From assembly GCA_902491215.1 (NCBI GenBank), contig CABUGV010000017.1, forward strand, positions 1 through 64,000: DNA of 64,000 nt. The letters run 5' to 3'. A model generated the notes under the pieces. It did not search any database. It saw only the letters and a program-made list of their open reading frames with translations, and had not been told where the DNA came from. The position numbers and the translations under genes were made by a program. Numbering within the stretch: position 1 is the stretch's first letter; each line of letters starts with the position of its first letter. The DNA comes from 43-108 sp001915545. Lineage in GTDB: Bacteria > Bacteroidota > Bacteroidia > Bacteroidales > Bacteroidaceae. Positions 42,185-51,589 of this stretch are shown here, piece by piece.

Positions 42185-42233
42185 ATTTTATATTAGGATT
42201 AGTATAATAAACACCCAAGTATACACATACAGT

Positions 42234-43343
42234 TTACTTTCCACCTTTCTTGCCCATTTCCATCAGACGTGCCACAAACGGCTTCTGCTTACCGTCACGC
42301 GAAAAAAGCAGAGGATAGTCTGTGCGTCCGCGCACTGGCCAGTCGTTCTTCCATGAATTACCGTCTGTAAGTCCCCAGAAAGTCACACGACTGACAACAT
42401 CGCTGTGTCTAAGGTATATATCGAACAGTCTCTCATAGAAATCAGCCTGACGCTCTGCAACATCCTTCGGTAATCCATCACGATACGGATCTGTTTCCTT
42501 GTCGTACCGACCGTTGACGCCAAGGTCGGCACCTGCATTCGGCGTCCTCCACGGAAGCACTGTTACATCGAGCTCGGTTGCCATAACCTTCACACCGGCA
42601 TCGGCAAAAGCCTTCAGGCTGGCCTCATACTCCTTAAGGTCGGATCCGAGAGACAGATGCGACTGCATTCCAACAGCGTCAATTCTGCATCCGTTCTTTC
42701 GCAGTCTGCCAATCAGTTCGACAACAGCCTTTCTCTTGCCTGGGCGATCCATGCTGTAATCATTATAATAAAGTTCTGCATCAGGATCAGCTTCATGTGC
42801 AAACTTGAAAGCCAATTCTATAAAATCCGGGCCTATTATTTCCAACCATTTCGAACGACGAAGCTCGCCGTTGTCTTCAATGGCCTCATTGACTACATCC
42901 CATCCAAGGATACGGCCCTTGAAATGGCCCACAACCGTATATATGTAAGTTCTCATTCTTTTAATAAGTTCTTCCCTGTCAACGTAATTGCCGTCCTTGT
43001 CCTTGAAAAACCATTCAGGCGTCTGCTGGTGCCACACCAGACAGTGGCCAGTGACAGTCAGGCCGTTGGCTTCGGCAAGATCAACAATCTTGTCGGCATC
43101 GCTGAAATCAAACACTCCTGGGCGTTTCTGCAGAGCCTCGCATTTCATGCAATTCTCTGCAACAACTGCATTGAACTGACTGCATATCAGTTCCTTGCTT
43201 TTCCCCTCAAGCTGATGAGGACTGACGGCTGTACCGATAAGAAATCTATCTGCAAAAGCGTTCTTCAACGCTCCGCTGGAAACCTGCGCCACCGAAAGCA
43301 GTGAACAAACGAATGAAAATATGAACAGAAATACGTTTTTCAT
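42234..43343 (-). CDS. Endo-1,4-beta-xylanase, GH10 family
   Basis: A 369-residue secreted enzyme (signal peptide about 1-19). GH10 signatures are complete: VTGHCLVWHQQTPEW near 97, WDVVNEAIED with acid/base Glu153, and MATELDV with nucleophile Glu257, then FWGLTDGNSW near the end. It cuts internal xylan bonds in the periplasm or outside. It lies in a two-gene unit with the CE1 esterase. No SusC/SusD pair is next to them, so uptake of products must rely on another locus. Confidence 0.94.
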   Translation of the reverse strand: MKNVFLFIFSFVCSLLSVAQVSSGALKNAFADRFLIGTAVSPHQLEGKSKELICSQFNAVVAENCMKCEALQKRPGVFDFSDADKIVDLAEANGLTVTGHCLVWHQQTPEWFFKDKDGNYVDREELIKRMRTYIYTVVGHFKGRILGWDVVNEAIEDNGELRRSKWLEIIGPDFIELAFKFAHEADPDAELYYNDYSMDRPGKRKAVVELIGRLRKNGCRIDAVGMQSHLSLGSDLKEYEASLKAFADAGVKVMATELDVTVLPWRTPNAGADLGVNGRYDKETDPYRDGLPKDVAERQADFYERLFDIYLRHSDVVSRVTFWGLTDGNSWKNDWPVRGRTDYPLLFSRDGKQKPFVARLMEMGKKGGK

Positions 43344-43531
43344 GTTAAAACAGATTTAAGATTACAAACTTGATGCGCAATTTAACGAAAATCCGCCACA
43401 TGCGATGCCACACATAAAAGAAAAATACCAACTTGCATTATCCGCGCCATCCGAAGTATGGCATATTGCCACAAATAACAACAATATGCAAACTAAAGGA
43501 CACATTTTAAATGTTTTTCTGCCAAAACCAT

Positions 43532-43539
43532 TATATTTG
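43532..43539 (+). promoter_or_regulatory. Promoter -7 element of ddh
   Basis: TATATTTG, a perfect TAnnTTTG match, 47 bases before the ATG at 43587. It falls just before the longer open frame at 43548 and supports the later start. Confidence 0.6.
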
Positions 43540-43586
43540 CATAGATATTGAGACATTTTATTATTTATACCCAAAATAAGAAGATT

Positions 43587-44486
43587 ATGAAGAAAATCAG
43601 AGCAGCCATTGTTGGATATGGCAACATCGGACACTACACACTCCAGGCACTGGAAGCAGCGCCTGATTTTGAAGTTGCAGGAATCGTAAGACGCAACGGT
43701 GCAGAAAACAGACCTGAAGAGCTCAAAGCATACGAAGTTGTAAAGGATATAACAGAACTGAAAGATGTAGACGTGGCTATCCTTGCTACCCCAACACGTA
43801 AGGTTGAGGAATATGCAAAGAAGATCCTTGCAATGGGTATCAACACTGTTGACAGCTTCGACATACACACACAGATCACATCACTGAGACGTTCGCTCGA
43901 CGAAAGCGCAAAGGCAGGAAATGCGGTAAGCATCATTTCTGCAGGATGGGATCCAGGAAGCGACTCAATCGTACGTACTATGCTTGAGGCAATCGCACCG
44001 AAGGGCATCACATACACAAACTTCGGTCCAGGAATGAGCATGGGACACACAGTTGCGGTCAAAGCTATAGACGGCGTACAGGCTGCACTCTCAATGACAA
44101 TTCCTACCGGCACAGGTATTCACCGCCGTATGGTCTACATTGAGGTTAAGGAAGGATATGAATTCGAGAAGGTTGCAGCAGCCATCAAGGCCGATGCTTA
44201 CTTCGTCAATGACGAGACTCACGTAATTCAGGTTCCTAGCGTAGATGCTCTTCTCGACATGGGCCACGGAGTAAACCTCACTCGCAAGGGTGTTTCAGGA
44301 AAGACTCAGAACCAGCTCTTCGAGTTCAACATGCGCATAAACAACCCAGCACTCACAGGTCAGGTACTTGTATGTGTTGCACGTGCATCAATGAAACAGC
44401 GTCCAGGATGCTACACTATGATTGAAATACCAGTCATCGACCTCCTCTACGGAGACCGCGAGACACTCATCAGCCATCTCGTATAA
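43587..44486 (+). CDS. ddh: meso-Diaminopimelate D-dehydrogenase
   Basis: From the ATG at 43587 the protein is 299 residues. It begins KKIRAAIVGYGNIGHYTLQAL, the NADP-binding Rossmann motif, and continues with DSFDIHTQI, SAGWDPGSDSIVR and FGPGMSMGHTVAVK, all characteristic of Ddh. It reductively aminates tetrahydrodipicolinate to meso-diaminopimelate in a single step, giving a short route to lysine and peptidoglycan precursors. This is common in Prevotella and Bacteroides. It stands alone with its own promoter and terminator. Confidence 0.95.
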   Translation: MKKIRAAIVGYGNIGHYTLQALEAAPDFEVAGIVRRNGAENRPEELKAYEVVKDITELKDVDVAILATPTRKVEEYAKKILAMGINTVDSFDIHTQITSLRRSLDESAKAGNAVSIISAGWDPGSDSIVRTMLEAIAPKGITYTNFGPGMSMGHTVAVKAIDGVQAALSMTIPTGTGIHRRMVYIEVKEGYEFEKVAAAIKADAYFVNDETHVIQVPSVDALLDMGHGVNLTRKGVSGKTQNQLFEFNMRINNPALTGQVLVCVARASMKQRPGCYTMIEIPVIDLLYGDRETLISHLV

Positions 44487-44516
44487 ATGTAATATATCTT
44501 AGTTACATTATATATT

Positions 44517-44565
44517 AAATAAGTTCAGAAGAAAAGCATGGATGTCTTTTCTTCTGAACTTATTT
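44517..44565. terminator. Terminator between ddh and the radical SAM gene
   Basis: AAGTTCAGAAGAAAAG (44521-44536) and its complement (44546-44561) form a 16-bp perfect stem extended by AAAT/ATTT, followed by TTTTTG on the plus strand. Confidence 0.85.
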
Positions 44566-44622
44566 TTGTACTATGGGGAAACCTGATATTGCATCTCCAA
44601 ATGCCAGCCATCAGCTACCACA

Positions 44623-45498
44623 TCAGTTCAATCTGATTTTCTCATGATAAAAGTAGTTGACAATCACAGGTTTACCTGGTTTAGAACGTCCATAAGGCAA
44701 ATCATTTACCCTATAAGGTAAACCTTGTTCATGCGCATATTCAGAAATACTCCTCTCCAATGCCTGCCAGTAATAAGGCAATTTCAAATTATATATATCA
44801 TCATAAAGGGGTACAAGTGCCGGATATTCATTCTCTATATAGTTCATTATGACACCTTTGAATTGACCTCGCAGATTCAAATTCTCCAACCATATCAAAT
44901 CTGCAAAATCCTTAACCTTTTCAATGATGGTTCTAACATCTGTTATTCCAGGAAATATCGGCGACACAAAACACACTGTACGTATACCCTCGTCGTATAT
45001 CTGACGCATAGCATTCAACCTACGTTCTATACTGACTGCTTTATCCATATCAGCTCTGAATTTTTCGTCTAGAGTATTAATCGACCATGCAACTGTAACT
45101 TTAGGAAAACGTTTGAGCAAGTCGAGGTCGCGTAATACAAGGTCTGATTTTGTACATATAAGTATTTCTGCTTCACAGCCCACAAGCTCTTCCAAAAGTC
45201 TACGCGTATTGCAAAACTTTTCCTCATAAGGGTTATACCCATCAGTAACAGAACCTATAACAATCCTTTGCCCATCATATTTATGTGGATTGCCCAATGG
45301 CCTCCAGTGCTTCACATCTAGAAACGAGCCCCAAGGTTCTGTATGCCCAGTGAAACGCTTCATGAATGAAGCATAGCAATATTTACATGCATGCGGACAT
45401 CCCACATATGGGTTTACCGAATATCCACCTACAGGAAGCGACGATTTGGTCATCACACTCTTAACATCTATATTATTGAGTACAACATCCGTATCCAT
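44623..45498 (-). CDS. Radical SAM protein of the spore-photoproduct-lyase-like group
   Basis: A 291-residue protein with the cluster motif CPHACKYC (Cys34, Cys38, Cys41) preceded by VNPYVG, the signature of the SplB-like/Rv2578c group. Further blocks include IVIGSVTDGYNPYE, ICTKSDLVLRDLDLL and WSINTLDEKFR. These proteins bind one 4Fe-4S cluster and SAM. Their substrates are unknown in non-sporulating bacteria; DNA repair or tRNA modification are possibilities. It is followed upstream by an MBL hydrolase gene on the same strand (56-base gap), so the two may be co-expressed. Confidence 0.85.
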   Translation of the reverse strand: MDTDVVLNNIDVKSVMTKSSLPVGGYSVNPYVGCPHACKYCYASFMKRFTGHTEPWGSFLDVKHWRPLGNPHKYDGQRIVIGSVTDGYNPYEEKFCNTRRLLEELVGCEAEILICTKSDLVLRDLDLLKRFPKVTVAWSINTLDEKFRADMDKAVSIERRLNAMRQIYDEGIRTVCFVSPIFPGITDVRTIIEKVKDFADLIWLENLNLRGQFKGVIMNYIENEYPALVPLYDDIYNLKLPYYWQALERSISEYAHEQGLPYRVNDLPYGRSKPGKPVIVNYFYHEKIRLN

Positions 45499-45554
45499 AA
45501 AATATCAACAGCTTACAACTATAAATAATCAACAAGACATACAGTAAAATAGAA

Positions 45555-46334
45555 CTACAACAGCACAATCTTTTCACCGTCCTCAGGTATAATAAGGCGT
45601 CCCATATCAACATTATGGCTATACGCTTCATTTTTCAATATATATCGTGTTGTTTGGCAATGGTCCATTGCATCCATGTGTACTGCTATCAGCTTTATGT
45701 TCTCTGGCAATTCTCCAAGCATAGCCACAACATCATGCTCATCAAGGATAGCAGGCCCATACTTCATAGAAAAATCGGGGAATATAGCACCACCGCTATT
45801 GACAACAATGCAATCAGGATTGAACTTGTCGACAACACAGCGTGTTGCCTCATCCCATACGCAGTCGCCCATAATAAACAAGGTCGGAAACTTTTCCGAT
45901 TGCAGAATGTATCCCGACACCGGTCCCATCATCTCGGCAAGCTTGCCTCTTCCATGATTTCCAGAAACACGGAATATATTCAATCCGCTCAATCTTTTGA
46001 CTTCGTCTATGGCTTCGACATTTACGAATCCGTCATGTTCAACAGTATTCTTGTCCTGAGGCTGAGTGAAAAAAGAAATTGTTTTCGGCAAATACTCTTT
46101 AACGCTGGGCTCATAGTGATCAATATGGTTGTGTGTTAAAAGCACCATGTCCAAGTCTTCAATGATTTCACTTACAGGCATTGTCAGATGCACACGTGGA
46201 TTTTTGTTCACGCCCAATGCAGATATGAGCGTTTCCTTTTCAGCCAACACAGGATCAACCAAGATAACATGTCCGGCATAACGGATTTTAAGGGTTGCAT
46301 TACGTACCAATTGCAATGTTGCAGTCGTATTCAT
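45555..46334 (-). CDS. MBL-fold metal-dependent hydrolase (UlaG-like)
   Basis: From the ATG at 46334 (MNTTATLQLVRNATLKI) the protein is 259 residues. The metal motif THNHIDHYEPS is the HxHxDH signature, with later GNHGRGKLAE, MGDCVWDE and a terminal His region (VHMDAMDHCQTTR). The start ATLKIRYAGHVILVDPVL is like the UlaG lactonase branch. It probably hydrolyses a small molecule such as a lactone or phosphoester; the substrate is unknown. It is divergent from the AraC gene at 46474. Confidence 0.82.
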   Translation of the reverse strand: MNTTATLQLVRNATLKIRYAGHVILVDPVLAEKETLISALGVNKNPRVHLTMPVSEIIEDLDMVLLTHNHIDHYEPSVKEYLPKTISFFTQPQDKNTVEHDGFVNVEAIDEVKRLSGLNIFRVSGNHGRGKLAEMMGPVSGYILQSEKFPTLFIMGDCVWDEATRCVVDKFNPDCIVVNSGGAIFPDFSMKYGPAILDEHDVVAMLGELPENIKLIAVHMDAMDHCQTTRYILKNEAYSHNVDMGRLIIPEDGEKIVLL

Positions 46335-46442
46335 AATCAATTTTATTAATATAAATCTTCACGATGCAAAGTTCGGAATAACACAAAAGCGACACTATGC
46401 CTTAAATAAAATGAAATATGCCATTTTGAAAAACGGATTAAT

Positions 46443-46450
46443 TACATTTG
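46443..46450 (+). promoter_or_regulatory. Promoter -7 element of the second AraC gene
   Basis: TACATTTG, a perfect TAnnTTTG match, 24 bases before the ATG at 46474. Because it lies inside the longer open frame (from 46411), it decides for the later start. Confidence 0.55.
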
Positions 46451-46473
46451 TGTGCAATCAATGTGAGAAAGCC

Positions 46474-47379
46474 ATGGAAAAGAAAGAAAAAACACCCCAT
46501 TCAGGACTTGTCAATGTGCCATTCTGCAAGACACGATGCGGGGTAGATTTCTACATCAATACTGGACACAGTACGGAAATATGCGGAGTATTGACAGAAA
46601 ACAAGATCTTTAAAACAGATTTTTTCGAATTTTTCTTCTTCAGCAAAGCTCAAGGGTACCTTTTGCTGAACTACAAACGTATTGAACTGCACGACAACAT
46701 GGTTCTACTTCTCTCACCGCATCAGCAACAGGAATGGCACGTCAGCGAAGCAAATCTCGACTATACGTTTCTGATATTCAGAGAAGATTTCATGCGTACC
46801 TTCCTTGTAGACAAATTCTTTACCTACCGACTTCTCTACTGTTACCAGAACGAAACACCGCCATACATCAACATTCAGGCTACGGCCATGGACGAATACA
46901 TCAGACTTCTTGGAAAAATAAAATTTGAGCTTCAGAACACGACAGCCGACAGCTACAACATAATTGTATCAATACTGTACTACCTCCTGCTCATCATAAA
47001 CAGAGAATATGCGTCAATCTACCATCTTCCGGCAAACATACCCAAAAACAATTATGCATATCAATTCAAAGAACTGCTCGAACAACATATACAAGACAAA
47101 CAAAGGGTTGCCGACTATGCCGACATGATGCATGTAAGCCGTGCTACCTTAAACAAGTCTGTCATGGAACAGTTCGGAGTACCTGCAAGCCATCTGCTCA
47201 AACAAAGACTTCTTGAAGCGCTGAAGAATGGACTTTTGTTCGGGAATCGAACGATAAGCCAACTGTCCGATGATTTTAATTTTTCCGATCCAAGTCATCT
47301 TATGCGCTTTTTCAAGCAGCAAACTGGCAAGACTTTCAGTCAGTTTGCAGATGATTACAAGAATGGTATCTATGACTGA
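46474..47379 (+). CDS. AraC-family transcriptional regulator
   Basis: From the ATG at 46474 the product is 301 residues. An N-terminal cupin-like sensing domain (about 1-170) precedes a C-terminal AraC double helix-turn-helix: RVADYADMMHVSRATLNKSV and TISQLSDDFNFSDPSHLMRF, then TGKTFSQFADDYK. It is divergent from the MBL hydrolase gene, its most likely target along with the radical SAM gene. The effector is unknown. Confidence 0.85.
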   Translation: MEKKEKTPHSGLVNVPFCKTRCGVDFYINTGHSTEICGVLTENKIFKTDFFEFFFFSKAQGYLLLNYKRIELHDNMVLLLSPHQQQEWHVSEANLDYTFLIFREDFMRTFLVDKFFTYRLLYCYQNETPPYINIQATAMDEYIRLLGKIKFELQNTTADSYNIIVSILYYLLLIINREYASIYHLPANIPKNNYAYQFKELLEQHIQDKQRVADYADMMHVSRATLNKSVMEQFGVPASHLLKQRLLEALKNGLLFGNRTISQLSDDFNFSDPSHLMRFFKQQTGKTFSQFADDYKNGIYD

Positions 47380-47419
47380 GCACTACATTATCCTGAGTGC
47401 CCAATAAATAAACTTATGC

Positions 47420-47551
47420 GAGAGCCCGGAATAAAAAATCCGAGTCCTCGCGTTTTCTGTTGCGGGCGCTTGAAACGAAAATTCCGAGCGCCCGCAATTT
47501 TTCTTTTGAGCGCCTGCACTTAAAGAGACAAGGGCCCACGATTTTAAAACC
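47420..47551. repeat. Array of six 22-bp units between convergent genes (copy 2)
   Basis: Units start at 47420, 47442, 47464, 47486, 47508 and 47530, exactly 22 bases apart. Each has a 10-base GC-rich word (GAGAGCCCGG, GAGTCCTCGC, GGGCGCTTGA, GAGCGCCCGC, GAGCGCCTGC, AAGGGCCCAC) and a 12-base AT-rich spacer. Neighbouring units form inverted repeats (for example TTGCGGGCGCT against AGCGCCCGCAA). The layout matches the array at 22878-22965. It lies between convergent gene ends. Confidence 0.6.
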
Positions 47552-47570
47552 AGCCGACAGAAAACAAAAA

Positions 47571-47593
47571 GGGCACGGCCTATGGCCGCACCC
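47571..47593 (-). terminator. Terminator of the 47.6-64 kb gene series
   Basis: On the minus strand GGGTGCGGCC pairs with GGCCGTGCCC (two G-U pairs) around ATA, followed by TTTTTGTTTT. It ends transcription past the 1304-residue protein gene. Confidence 0.75.
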
Positions 47594-47624
47594 CAAAGTA
47601 AAAATGATTTTTATGAAAAATGCC

Positions 47625-50600
47625 TCAACGCATCATAACAACGCGCGATACAGCTTTTCCGTCAGCAACAACACGAACAACATACTTGCCAGCAGGAACA
47701 GCAATTGAAACGTTCTCGCCACTCTCGCGTGCAACCATACGTCCGTCCATTGAATATACAACGACAACAGCATCCTGAGCCAAGCCTGAAAGTTCTATAC
47801 GTCCGTCAGATACAGATACATTCAAAGATTCTGAATCGACTGCATCGATGTCTGTTGTATATATTTCATCATACTTGTCATAGATAGCCTTAAGTTCATT
47901 GTAAGCAGAAGTGAGCTGTTCCTGAGTTGCAACAGGTGCAACCATCACGCTCTCGGCTGTTTCAATAGCCTTACGGAACTTAGCTTTCTCAACGATGCTG
48001 ACCATGCTTGAATTCAACTTATCGTATACGTCATAGCTTGATTCAATAAGAGCCTGCAAACCGCTTGCATCTTTGAGTGCGGCAGCAAATTCATCGACTG
48101 CAGCAGATGTTGCTTCTACAACACCGTCAACATCAACCTGAGAAATGGCAGCACGGTCAACGCCTTCTGCATCGGCAAGTGCAGACTTAGCCTCATCAAA
48201 TACGATTGTCGGACACTGTCCCTGACCCTCACCTACATTTACTGTAGTTTCAACAAGGTTAGAAAGTACATCTATAACAGAATCGAGAGCTGTGAAATCA
48301 ACCACTACCATCTGTCCCTTACATGTTTCGACAGCAGTGCCGAGAGCAGAAACCTGAGAATTGATATCAGCCTGAGAATGTTCAGGTGCAGTTTCGTAAA
48401 CAGCCTTTGCTGCTGTTATTGCAGCAGCAAGTGCATCTGCTGCTTCTTTTGGAGTCTGTCCGTTGAACTCTCCGATTGACAATCCGTCGTATACAGTCTG
48501 AGCTTCAGCTATAGCTGTTCCGAGAGCTGTACGATCTACGGTAATCTTACCAGCAACGAATTTTGCAGTTTCATCACTTATAGTATACATTACCTCAAGA
48601 GTAGGTGCAGCCTTGAAATCGTCGATGAACTTACGGAAAGCATCGCATGCACTCTGTGTGTACTGGCCCTTATCGAGACCGATGTTGGCAGAAGCTTCAG
48701 CATAAGCAGCTTCGGCTGCATCGAGTACATCTTTTGCAACAAGAAGCATGTCGATTGTTTCAGTGTGAGCCTTGCCCTTATATTCCTCAATAAGCTTGTT
48801 GAGTTCAACTGCAGCGGCATTTACTTCAGCCTCATCCTTTGATGTTCTGTAGATCTTGTTGTAGTTTTCAACTATTTCGGCAAAGGCATCAATGTCGGCC
48901 TGATAGTACTGTCCGACTTCATTACCCCATACCATACTTTCCTGAAGAGCTGAAGCTGCGTCAAGAGCATTCTTAAGAGCTGTCTTGTCGAATGAAACGA
49001 TTGCGTCAGCCTCAAGTATCAACCAGCATGCATTTGCGTCTGTAGAAGCATTCTTGTCAGAATATACTGCAGAAGCCGCTGCGCTGGAATTGGTTCCCAT
49101 AAATCCTGAATTCTTAAGGAACTTGACGCCGAGGTATTTTCCGCTTGCTCTTACAACCTGTACGTATGTAGCTTCATTTGTTTCGTCCTCAACCCATGAA
49201 GTGTTGTATGTACCAGATTGTGCAAGATAGTAACCCTGGTTGACATCCTTAATCTGATATGTCAATGGAAGAAGACCGTCAGCACCGTCTGAAGCCTCAA
49301 CAGGAACAAGTTCGAACTGCTGAGCCAAAGCCTCTTCTGAACCTTCCTCTGCCGGAGCCTCGATAGTAGCTCCCTTTTCGCCGAATGTAAGGACATTGCC
49401 TCCAGAGTGAACAAACTTATAAGAATAAGTAGCATCGAAATCCTTTATATCGTTATATGAGCTGTTGAACACATCCATTGCTTCCTCGAGCTGTGATGCA
49501 AGAGCCATAGCCTCACCTACTGTTGTAACCGAACCCTTGGCTTCTTTTGCAGTGGCAATGGCAGCAGAGAACTCGTCAGCTGCAGACTGAGGTACTTCAT
49601 AGTACTCTGTACCTACAGGAGTTGAAGAAAGAAGCTCTTCTGCTGAAGCGATGGCTTTGTCGAGAGCACTTGTAACGGAGAACTCTTCAATAGTCCACTG
49701 GGAGTTGGAGGCACCTGATGACTTGTCACAATATGTGCTTGATCCGTCGGCAGTAGAGTCAGAACCGATATGGCCCTTGCCTGCTACGTTCTGAATAACC
49801 TTGTAGCCGGTAAGACCTGGAGAGATGTACCATCTTGCTTCGTTGGCAGAGTTGTCGACAGCCCAAGTCATTTCATAACCGCTTGAAGCAAGCTTTGCAA
49901 CATATGTCTTGCTTCCGAGGTTGAGAAGAGAGTATGAACCGTCACCGTTGTCTACAATCTGATATTTCTGTTCTTCGCTGCCTTCAGGAGTTTTCAGAGT
50001 TGGTGAAGCACCGGAAACGTAAGTAAGCTGCATACCAGAAGACTGTGTGATGACATAAATCTTATCAGGGTCTGGAGCGACGAGTCCATTTGCCGTAAAT
50101 GCATCCATTGCATCTTCAAGAGCCTTAAGTTCGGCTGTGAAGTCGGAAGTAACACTTTCGGCATGCTCTACAGCAGCCTTGAATGTATTGTATGCCTCGA
50201 GAGAATAGTCGAACGGATTGTTTCCGCACAAGTCTGGATCTATGCTGCTGAGTTTGTTTATTGCCTCCTGAAGTTTCTTTCCGAAATAGTATTCATCATC
50301 GCGGTCAGCAAGCGGAACAAATTTCTCCATAGACCAATCGAAGTTGGCAACACCTGTACCGTTCTTGTTTGAGTAAACAGAAGCACCGTCAGAAGCACCA
50401 TCTGTACCGAGCACAGAACCGCTTCCCATATTGCGTATCTGGAAATAGTCGCCGTCGGCCTCAACCTTGAATATTGCATTTACATCTGTAGGAGAAATAT
50501 TCTGTCCAGCCTTAGTGTCCCAAGAACCAGAGCGGTATACGTAATTGCCTTCACCGTCAAGCATGTTGTATCCCTTTGCAGCAGCACCTTCTGGAGCAGG

Positions 50601-51539
50601 CACAAATGTGAAAGCCTGATTTTCGAGTCCATTGTCTGCAGTAATCTTCATTGTTGAAGAAGCATTTGTGAGATAGAATCCGCTTCCTGCATGTATGAAC
50701 ACATACTTCTCACCTACAACGAAAGGAGGATTTACTGAATTATAATAATTCTGAACGGCAGCATTCAAAGCAGATGTACCATCTGTGATTTCGTTCTGCG
50801 AACCGGCTGACTCCAAAAGAGCCTTGGCTTCGTCAATGGCTTTCTGAAGTTCAGCTCTTACTTCTGCCGTATACTCACCGAATCCTGTACCTTCTGTTGT
50901 TTCAGCAAGAACAGCCTCAGCATCGGCTACAGCCTGCAAAAGAGGATCCTTGTTGAGCTCACCGGTTGATTCTACTTCACCTAAAAAGAAGCAGTCAAAA
51001 CTACCAGAAGCACCCAGCCAAGCAAAATTTGCAACGCAGTAGGTGTACTCTTCTGCCGGAGTAAAAATAGCTGTAGTCTGTATCCAACCATCAGAATTAG
51101 GAACATTTACTACTGTTGTCTCTGTTGAAGTAGCACTTCTGCTTGTATAGATGTTGCTGTAACTTCCAGCCTTTGTCGACCACAAAGAAATGAAATAAGT
51201 CTTTCCCGGCTGAAGCTGCCAAGCTGTACGTACCGACTGAGCTTTACCAGAACCAGCGTTCGACAAAGCTTTCAAATATGCGCCACCATCGGCACCGCCT
51301 GACGGCTGAACAGCGAAGTTATCGCCTGTCATAGGTTTCGCATCACCGGCAGTCCATCCTTCTGTTCCATTGTCGAAAGACGGATTAGTGATGAGATTTT
51401 CACTTACAATCTTGAACACACCCTGATCCGAAGTCACCTTATCGCCTATGGCGTAAGTGTAAGACTGGCCGGATGCACTCAGAGGCAAAAGGCACATGAA
51501 TGCCAATAGCCACATGAAATCAAGTCTAATCTTTCTCAT
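47625..51539 (-). CDS. Large secreted multidomain glycan-binding-like protein with sorting-type C-terminus
   Basis: A 1304-residue protein. After a signal peptide (about 1-24), residues about 30-200 form a beta-sandwich carbohydrate-binding-like module (NLITNPSFDNGTEGW start, SFDCFFLGEVE end). Helical FIVAR-like segments (LQKAIDEAKALLES, TALAAAI-type) alternate with ricin-like beta-trefoil modules (YVFIHAGSGFYLTN, IRNMGSGSVLGTD, KYLGVKFL). The second half is mostly helical repeats of about 70-80 residues. The end (about 1235-1304, VYSMDGRMV...GKYVVRVVADGK) is like type IX sorting domains. There is no hydrolase signature. It is probably a surface adhesin or glycan scaffold, and is the last gene of the co-directional series. 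Confidence 0.65.
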   Translation of the reverse strand: MRKIRLDFMWLLAFMCLLPLSASGQSYTYAIGDKVTSDQGVFKIVSENLITNPSFDNGTEGWTAGDAKPMTGDNFAVQPSGGADGGAYLKALSNAGSGKAQSVRTAWQLQPGKTYFISLWSTKAGSYSNIYTSRSATSTETTVVNVPNSDGWIQTTAIFTPAEEYTYCVANFAWLGASGSFDCFFLGEVESTGELNKDPLLQAVADAEAVLAETTEGTGFGEYTAEVRAELQKAIDEAKALLESAGSQNEITDGTSALNAAVQNYYNSVNPPFVVGEKYVFIHAGSGFYLTNASSTMKITADNGLENQAFTFVPAPEGAAAKGYNMLDGEGNYVYRSGSWDTKAGQNISPTDVNAIFKVEADGDYFQIRNMGSGSVLGTDGASDGASVYSNKNGTGVANFDWSMEKFVPLADRDDEYYFGKKLQEAINKLSSIDPDLCGNNPFDYSLEAYNTFKAAVEHAESVTSDFTAELKALEDAMDAFTANGLVAPDPDKIYVITQSSGMQLTYVSGASPTLKTPEGSEEQKYQIVDNGDGSYSLLNLGSKTYVAKLASSGYEMTWAVDNSANEARWYISPGLTGYKVIQNVAGKGHIGSDSTADGSSTYCDKSSGASNSQWTIEEFSVTSALDKAIASAEELLSSTPVGTEYYEVPQSAADEFSAAIATAKEAKGSVTTVGEAMALASQLEEAMDVFNSSYNDIKDFDATYSYKFVHSGGNVLTFGEKGATIEAPAEEGSEEALAQQFELVPVEASDGADGLLPLTYQIKDVNQGYYLAQSGTYNTSWVEDETNEATYVQVVRASGKYLGVKFLKNSGFMGTNSSAAASAVYSDKNASTDANACWLILEADAIVSFDKTALKNALDAASALQESMVWGNEVGQYYQADIDAFAEIVENYNKIYRTSKDEAEVNAAAVELNKLIEEYKGKAHTETIDMLLVAKDVLDAAEAAYAEASANIGLDKGQYTQSACDAFRKFIDDFKAAPTLEVMYTISDETAKFVAGKITVDRTALGTAIAEAQTVYDGLSIGEFNGQTPKEAADALAAAITAAKAVYETAPEHSQADINSQVSALGTAVETCKGQMVVVDFTALDSVIDVLSNLVETTVNVGEGQGQCPTIVFDEAKSALADAEGVDRAAISQVDVDGVVEATSAAVDEFAAALKDASGLQALIESSYDVYDKLNSSMVSIVEKAKFRKAIETAESVMVAPVATQEQLTSAYNELKAIYDKYDEIYTTDIDAVDSESLNVSVSDGRIELSGLAQDAVVVVYSMDGRMVARESGENVSIAVPAGKYVVRVVADGKAVSRVVMMR

Positions 51540-51589
51540 AAAAATTTTTATTAAGGTTAAAAATAAATAAGTTGTTTCTGCAAGTATGT

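Noticed and set aside
41333..42196. 287-codon open frame on the plus strand
   Set aside because: Antisense to the CE1 esterase gene, which has all catalytic motifs.
43634..44113. Minus-strand open frame inside ddh
   Set aside because: Shadow of ddh, a clear family member on the other strand.
47420..47551. CRISPR array
   Set aside because: The 22-base units lack a constant repeat with unique spacers of 30 or more bases, and no cas gene is near.
47460..47708. 82-codon plus-strand gene in the 47.4-kb gap
   Set aside because: It is made of the 22-bp array and antisense sequence of the 1304-residue protein gene.
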